Source: Psychroflexus curvus (GTDB lineage Bacteria; Bacteroidota; Bacteroidia; Flavobacteriales; Flavobacteriaceae). Taken from it: a stretch of DNA of 64,000 nt. The stretch covers positions 124,001 through 188,000 of the forward strand of contig NZ_JAIQZF010000003.1 in NCBI RefSeq assembly GCF_020164585.1. Direction: 5' to 3'. Both the position numbers and the translations under genes were made by a program. Of this stretch, positions 62,052 to 64,000 are shown in pieces. A model generated the notes under the pieces. It was not told the origin of the DNA. It ran no database searches and was given only the letters and a program-made list of their open reading frames with translations. How positions within the stretch are numbered: position 1 is the stretch's first letter; each line of letters starts with the position of its first letter.

Positions 62052-62506
62052 CCAGAATTTTGATGGTATGTTTAGGAAATATTTGTCGTTCTCCATTGGC
62101 AGAAGGCATTTTAAAATCTAAATTAGATCATGCAAAATTTCTGGTTGATTCTGCGGGAACTGCAAGTCATCATGTAGGCTCTTCACCAGACCATCGTTCT
62201 GTAGAAATTGCTAAAAGAAATGGATTGGATATTACCTATCAAAGCGGTAGAGTTTTTGTAAAAGAAGATTTCAAAACTTTCGATTATATTTTTGTAATGG
62301 ATACTTCCAATTATGAAGATGTTTTAAATTTAGCTGAAACGCAAAAACATAGGGATAAGGTGAGCCTGATTTTAAATAAAATTTTTCCAGACGAAGATAT
62401 GAGTGTGCCAGACCCATACCATAACTCTATTGACGGCTTCAAACAAGTTTATGAAATGCTAGAAGAATCCTGTTCTGTCATAGCAAAAGAGTTGGAGAAA
62501 TCTTAA
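62048..62506 (+). CDS. Low-molecular-weight protein tyrosine phosphatase
   Basis: A 152-aa protein with the P-loop VCLGNICRSPLAEG (catalytic Cys near residue 8) and general-acid Asp in VPDPYHNS. It dephosphorylates phosphotyrosine proteins. Its ATG overlaps the dnaA stop (ATGA), so expression is coupled to dnaA. Confidence 0.92.
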   Translation: MTRILMVCLGNICRSPLAEGILKSKLDHAKFLVDSAGTASHHVGSSPDHRSVEIAKRNGLDITYQSGRVFVKEDFKTFDYIFVMDTSNYEDVLNLAETQKHRDKVSLILNKIFPDEDMSVPDPYHNSIDGFKQVYEMLEESCSVIAKELEKS

Positions 62507-62533
62507 ATTGAGTTACTAACCTAATCAACAGAA

Positions 62534-63253
62534 ATGGAAAACCTTAAGGAAAAAGGCCTACTTTATCTTATTCCAAATCGACTTGGAGATTCACCACCTT
62601 TAGAAGTACTTCCGCTTTCTATCAGAAAAGTCATAAACGAAATCGATCACTATATTGTTGAAAACGAAAAGGTGGCCAGGCATTTTATAAAAAAAATTGT
62701 GCCTTCCAAATCTCAGCCTGGTCTTGAATTCAGGCTTCTCAATAAATTCACTTCAGAATTAGAAATTCCTAATTTTTTGGATCCCTGCGAGCAGGGAATC
62801 AGCATGGGATTGCTTTCTGATGCAGGCTGTCCTGGTGTTGCAGATCCTGGAGCCCAGATAGTAGCTTTGGCTCATCAAAAAGATATTAAGGTGGTTCCCC
62901 TGGTAGGACCATCTTCTATTTTACTAGCTTTAATGTCCAGTGGACTTAATGGCCAAAGTTTTGTGTTTCACGGGTATTTACCTATCGATAATCAGGAGCG
63001 CAGGCAGTTTGTAAAGAAAATAGAAAAGGCTTCCATAACTAATAATCAGGCTCAGATTTTCATCGAAACGCCCTACAGAAATAACAAATTACTGATTAGC
63101 CTAGTTTCGACTTTACAGGCTTCTACCAGAATTTGTGTTGCTGTTGACCTTACACTTTCGACTGAATTTGTAAAAACACAAACTGCTGCGGAATGGAAGA
63201 AAACTTCCATAGATTTGCACAAAAGACCTGCGATATTCTTAATTCAAGGCTAG
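62534..63253 (+). CDS. SAM-dependent methyltransferase, RsmI-like
   Basis: A 239-aa tetrapyrrole-methylase-fold protein. GLLYLIPNRLGD at the start, GLLSDAGCPGVADPGAQIV, PLVGPSSILLALMSSGLNGQ and IFIETPYRNN fit the RsmI group that methylates 16S rRNA C1402. It is shorter than E. coli RsmI (about 286 aa) and the first motif reads IPNRLGD rather than the usual TPIGNLxD, so it may be a Bacteroidota-specific paralogue rather than RsmI itself. Confidence 0.85.
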   Translation: MENLKEKGLLYLIPNRLGDSPPLEVLPLSIRKVINEIDHYIVENEKVARHFIKKIVPSKSQPGLEFRLLNKFTSELEIPNFLDPCEQGISMGLLSDAGCPGVADPGAQIVALAHQKDIKVVPLVGPSSILLALMSSGLNGQSFVFHGYLPIDNQERRQFVKKIEKASITNNQAQIFIETPYRNNKLLISLVSTLQASTRICVAVDLTLSTEFVKTQTAAEWKKTSIDLHKRPAIFLIQG

Positions 63254-63285
63254 GAAGCTAATTCTCTGGTCAAACTCAATATTTA

Positions 63286-63909
63286 TTGGAAAAAGACGCT
63301 TACAAAACGATTGATCGCCCTAGTTCTGAAATCCTTTTTAAGGAAAGAGCAAGTAAGTTCTTTGGCTATGCGTTTCCTGTAGTTTCCGAAGATGATGTAG
63401 AGTCTGCGCTTCTTGAGCTGAAATCTAAACACAATAAAGCAGGTCATTTCTGTTATGCCTGGCAAATAGGAAAAAATTACGAGCACTTCAGAGTCAACGA
63501 TGATGGCGAGCCTTCTAATTCTGCAGGTATGCCAATTCTGGGTCAGTTGCAAAATTTTGAAGTCACCAACATTTTGATAGTTGTGGTTAGGTATTTCGGT
63601 GGAACTAAACTTGGTGTTGGAGGCTTGATTTCAGCTTATAAAACCGCTGCAAAGCTCGCCCTGGAAAACAGTAAACTTGTTTCTAAAACCATAAATCTCG
63701 ATTTTGATGTCACTTGTGAATACGATAAAATGAACCTGGTGATGAGGTTGGTCAAGGAATACGATTTAGAGATTTTAGAGCAGGATCTGAAGTTGAATTG
63801 CCAATTTAAAATTGGGGTGAGAAAAAAAGAGTTCGAAATGATATACGATAAATTTGAAGCTGTCTTTGGCTTCGAAGTTTCAAGTAGTCATAAGACTGAG
63901 GAAGAATGA
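63286..63909 (+). CDS. YigZ/IMPACT-family protein
   Basis: A 207-aa protein with N-terminal Impact domain signature FKERASKFFGYAFPV and NDDGEPSNSAGMPILGQL, VRYFGGTKLGVGGLISAY, then a C-terminal DUF1949 ferredoxin-like region. Function is not settled; relatives interact with translation factors. The start is TTG at 63286. Its stop overlaps the prmC ATG (ATGA). Confidence 0.9.
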   Translation: MEKDAYKTIDRPSSEILFKERASKFFGYAFPVVSEDDVESALLELKSKHNKAGHFCYAWQIGKNYEHFRVNDDGEPSNSAGMPILGQLQNFEVTNILIVVVRYFGGTKLGVGGLISAYKTAAKLALENSKLVSKTINLDFDVTCEYDKMNLVMRLVKEYDLEILEQDLKLNCQFKIGVRKKEFEMIYDKFEAVFGFEVSSSHKTEEE

Positions 63910-64000
63910 CAAATTTAAAAGTTTTAAAGGAAAATTTTTTAGAAGACCTTTCATCTGTTTATGAAACGAATGAAGCTTCATCACTGTTTTCCTGGCTTGC
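63906..64000 (+). CDS. prmC: Release-factor glutamine methyltransferase, N-terminal start (runs off window)
   Basis: 31 codons are visible: the ATG at 63906 starts MTNLKVLKENFLEDLSSVYE, then TNEASSLFSWL. This matches the N-terminal helical domain of PrmC/HemK, which methylates the GGQ glutamine of release factors. It overlaps the YigZ gene's stop. The catalytic NPPY motif lies outside the window, so the call is from the start and context. Confidence 0.6.
   Translation, partial: MTNLKVLKENFLEDLSSVYETNEASSLFSWL

Noticed and set aside
1-64000. CRISPR array
   Set aside because: No regular 25-40 nt direct repeats with unique spacers; the repeats seen are palindromes, tandem words or two-copy blocks.

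Overview
The window is low-GC DNA from a member of the Flavobacteriaceae (Bacteroidota), probably marine. Evidence: a FecI/FecR/TonB-receptor unit with an STN domain, a flavobacterial-type crt operon, DUF6702 and CarboxypepD_reg-like envelope proteins, many lipoproteins with the family's short lipobox, and TAnnTTTG-type promoter elements. A genus cannot be fixed from sequence alone.

Region 1 (about 1-16,666) is the right-hand part of an integrated genomic island rich in defence and mobility genes. Reading leftward from its end it holds: a 3' tRNA fragment with the tRNA's terminator (att scar), tandem GAGGCGTGC repeats, a tyrosine recombinase, a TIGR02391/HEPN-like protein, an ORF-less group II intron remnant, an SF1 helicase coupled to an unknown 205-aa protein, a 5'-truncated second intron copy, a broken SRAP-gene duplicate, a GHKL ATPase/DUF4325 STAS-like pair, an intact SRAP gene, a small membrane protein, and a type I restriction-modification locus. 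In the R-M locus hsdM-hsdS is followed by a pentapeptide-repeat membrane protein, a HigBA-like toxin-antitoxin pair and then hsdR, which runs off the window. The intact tRNA should lie at the other, unseen end of the island.

Region 2 (16.7-30.5 kb) starts with a three-gene DUF4331/DUF4331/TPR unit in which two genes are broken (a nonsense codon and a frameshift). It is followed by a TonB receptor with its FecR anti-sigma and divergent ECF sigma factor, then an amidase lipoprotein, an S9 peptidase and a CrtA-like monooxygenase.

Region 3 (30.5-37.4 kb) is a seven-gene carotenoid operon, merR(CarH-like)-crtI-crtB-crtZ-crtD-cruF-crtY, with gaps or overlaps of only a few bases. The enzyme set (one cyclase, a hydratase, a 3,4-desaturase, a ring hydroxylase) predicts a monocyclic myxol/saproxanthin-type pigment. 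The regulator carries a possible B12-binding domain, suggesting light control.

Region 4 (37.6-64 kb) is ordinary chromosome: gpmI-thioredoxin-HAD-map; clpP-GNAT-M15 peptidase; msrB-msrB-collagen-like lipoprotein; M48 protease-MFS-APP1-lipid kinase; an envelope operon of two CarboxypepD_reg proteins, DUF6702 and an M1 peptidase; pepE-glsA; tatA-PAP2; ribD-HAD-EamA; GNAT-mgsA; a thioesterase; and dnaA-LMW phosphatase-RsmI-like-YigZ-prmC. Intergenic GC-rich palindromic repeats are scattered through it. No rRNA, complete tRNA or CRISPR array was recognised.
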